In this document: positions 63,814 to 64,000 of the stretch, one piece after another
How positions within the stretch are numbered: the stretch's first letter is position 1
Layout: each line of letters opens with the position of its first letter
Notes under the pieces: generated by a model
Told to the model about the DNA's origin: nothing
The model's database searches: none
The model's input: only the letters and a program-made list of their open reading frames with translations
Translations under genes and position numbers: made by a program
Assembly: GCF_035987325.1 (NCBI RefSeq)
Contig: NZ_CP108488.1
Coordinates: forward strand, 1-64,000
DNA length: 64,000 bases
Reading direction: 5' to 3'
Source of the DNA: Streptomyces sp. NBC_01244
Lineage (GTDB): Bacteria > Actinomycetota > Actinomycetes > Streptomycetales > Streptomycetaceae

Positions 63814-63830
63814 ACGGGTGTGTCCTCGTT

Positions 63831-64000
63831 TCAGGGGTGCTGGGCCCAGTAGCCGTATCCGCCGGGCACCGGTGCGGCGGAGAGTGGGTGCGCCTTGATG
63901 ACGTTCCAGACCAGCCCGTCGCGGTAGCGGGCGGGTGACTCGGGGCCGGCCTGGGTGTTGTCGGGGCGGGTGAACTGGGCTGTGTACCAGATGGCGAGGG
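63831..64000 (-). CDS. C-terminal end of a gene upstream of the GMC oxidoreductase (partial)
   Basis: The last ~55 residues (LAIWYTAQFTRPDNTQAGPE, RDGLVWNVIKAHPLSAAPVP, GGYGYWAQHP) with stop at 63831; the gene continues beyond the window. 17-bp spacing to the oxidoreductase start suggests it encodes a partner subunit or a related redox protein. Family not recognised from this piece. Confidence 0.6.
   Translation of the reverse strand, partial: LAIWYTAQFTRPDNTQAGPESPARYRDGLVWNVIKAHPLSAAPVPGGYGYWAQHP

Overview
The window reads as one end of a linear replicon of a Streptomyces-type actinomycete. The DNA is GC-rich with strong third-position GC bias, GTG starts are common, many genes overlap by 4 nt (ATGA or GTGA), and the gene families are typical of the genus. 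The first ~265 bases are a tightly packed run of short GC-rich palindromes with 3-nt or GCTGCGC-type loops. They begin with TACC and a GCTGCGC hairpin, the layout that follows palindrome I in archetypal Streptomyces telomeres. The window therefore probably starts just inside the physical end of a linear chromosome or plasmid. No telomere-maintenance pair (tap/tpg), helicase gene or origin was recognised.

Layout. 0.3-10 kb: a membrane-anchored carbohydrate-binding-like protein, a TauE/SafE transporter, two unrecognised genes, and a 1339-residue Asp-box beta-propeller protein that shares a C-terminal module with its divergent neighbour. 10-27 kb: a mobile-element graveyard with an intact IS481 inside an unknown gene (reconstructable in frame across a CTAG duplication), an IS1182 with an in-frame amber codon, ISL3 and IS701 remnants, two tandem tyrosine recombinases abutting a cut ketosynthase, an L,D-transpeptidase, and broken Uma2, Y-family polymerase and Ig-repeat genes. 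27-28.5 kb: a lower-GC small gene with a strong Shine-Dalgarno site, followed by a scrambled mosaic of 16S rRNA pieces and a phosphotransferase fragment. 28.5-36 kb: an acyltransferase and a decayed FG-GAP protein gene split by an IS21-type element that appears to carry a 2'-5' RNA ligase-like gene.

36-42 kb: remnants of IS5, IS30, IS3 and another transposase, then small accessory genes including a GTGA-coupled three-gene operon with a LexA-type winged helix. 42-49.4 kb is the best-preserved metabolic block: a four-helix copper-storage protein, then an AMP-binding/carrier/acyltransferase fusion divergent from a ferric-iron ABC transporter, with DmdR/IdeR-like iron boxes on both sides of the shared promoter region. 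49.4-51 kb: recombination-module remnants and a truncated hydrolase. 51.47-54.80 kb: a 3.3-kb segment bounded by ~35-bp inverted repeats that holds a MerR regulator fused to a sliding-clamp (DnaN-like) domain, a TPR protein and an IS630-family transposase. I consider this the most novel candidate system. 55-64 kb: small hypothetical genes, an S1-domain protein, a secreted hydrolase, Tn3 remnants with a zinc-finger serine recombinase, and a DinB-fold gene bracketed by a perfect 69-bp inverted repeat derived from a GMC oxidoreductase gene.

Many genes are broken by single-base indels. Some also carry nonsense codons, which suggests genuine subtelomeric decay, but uncorrected sequencing error cannot be excluded for the single-base cases. 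All assignments come from reading motifs by eye; no database search was run.
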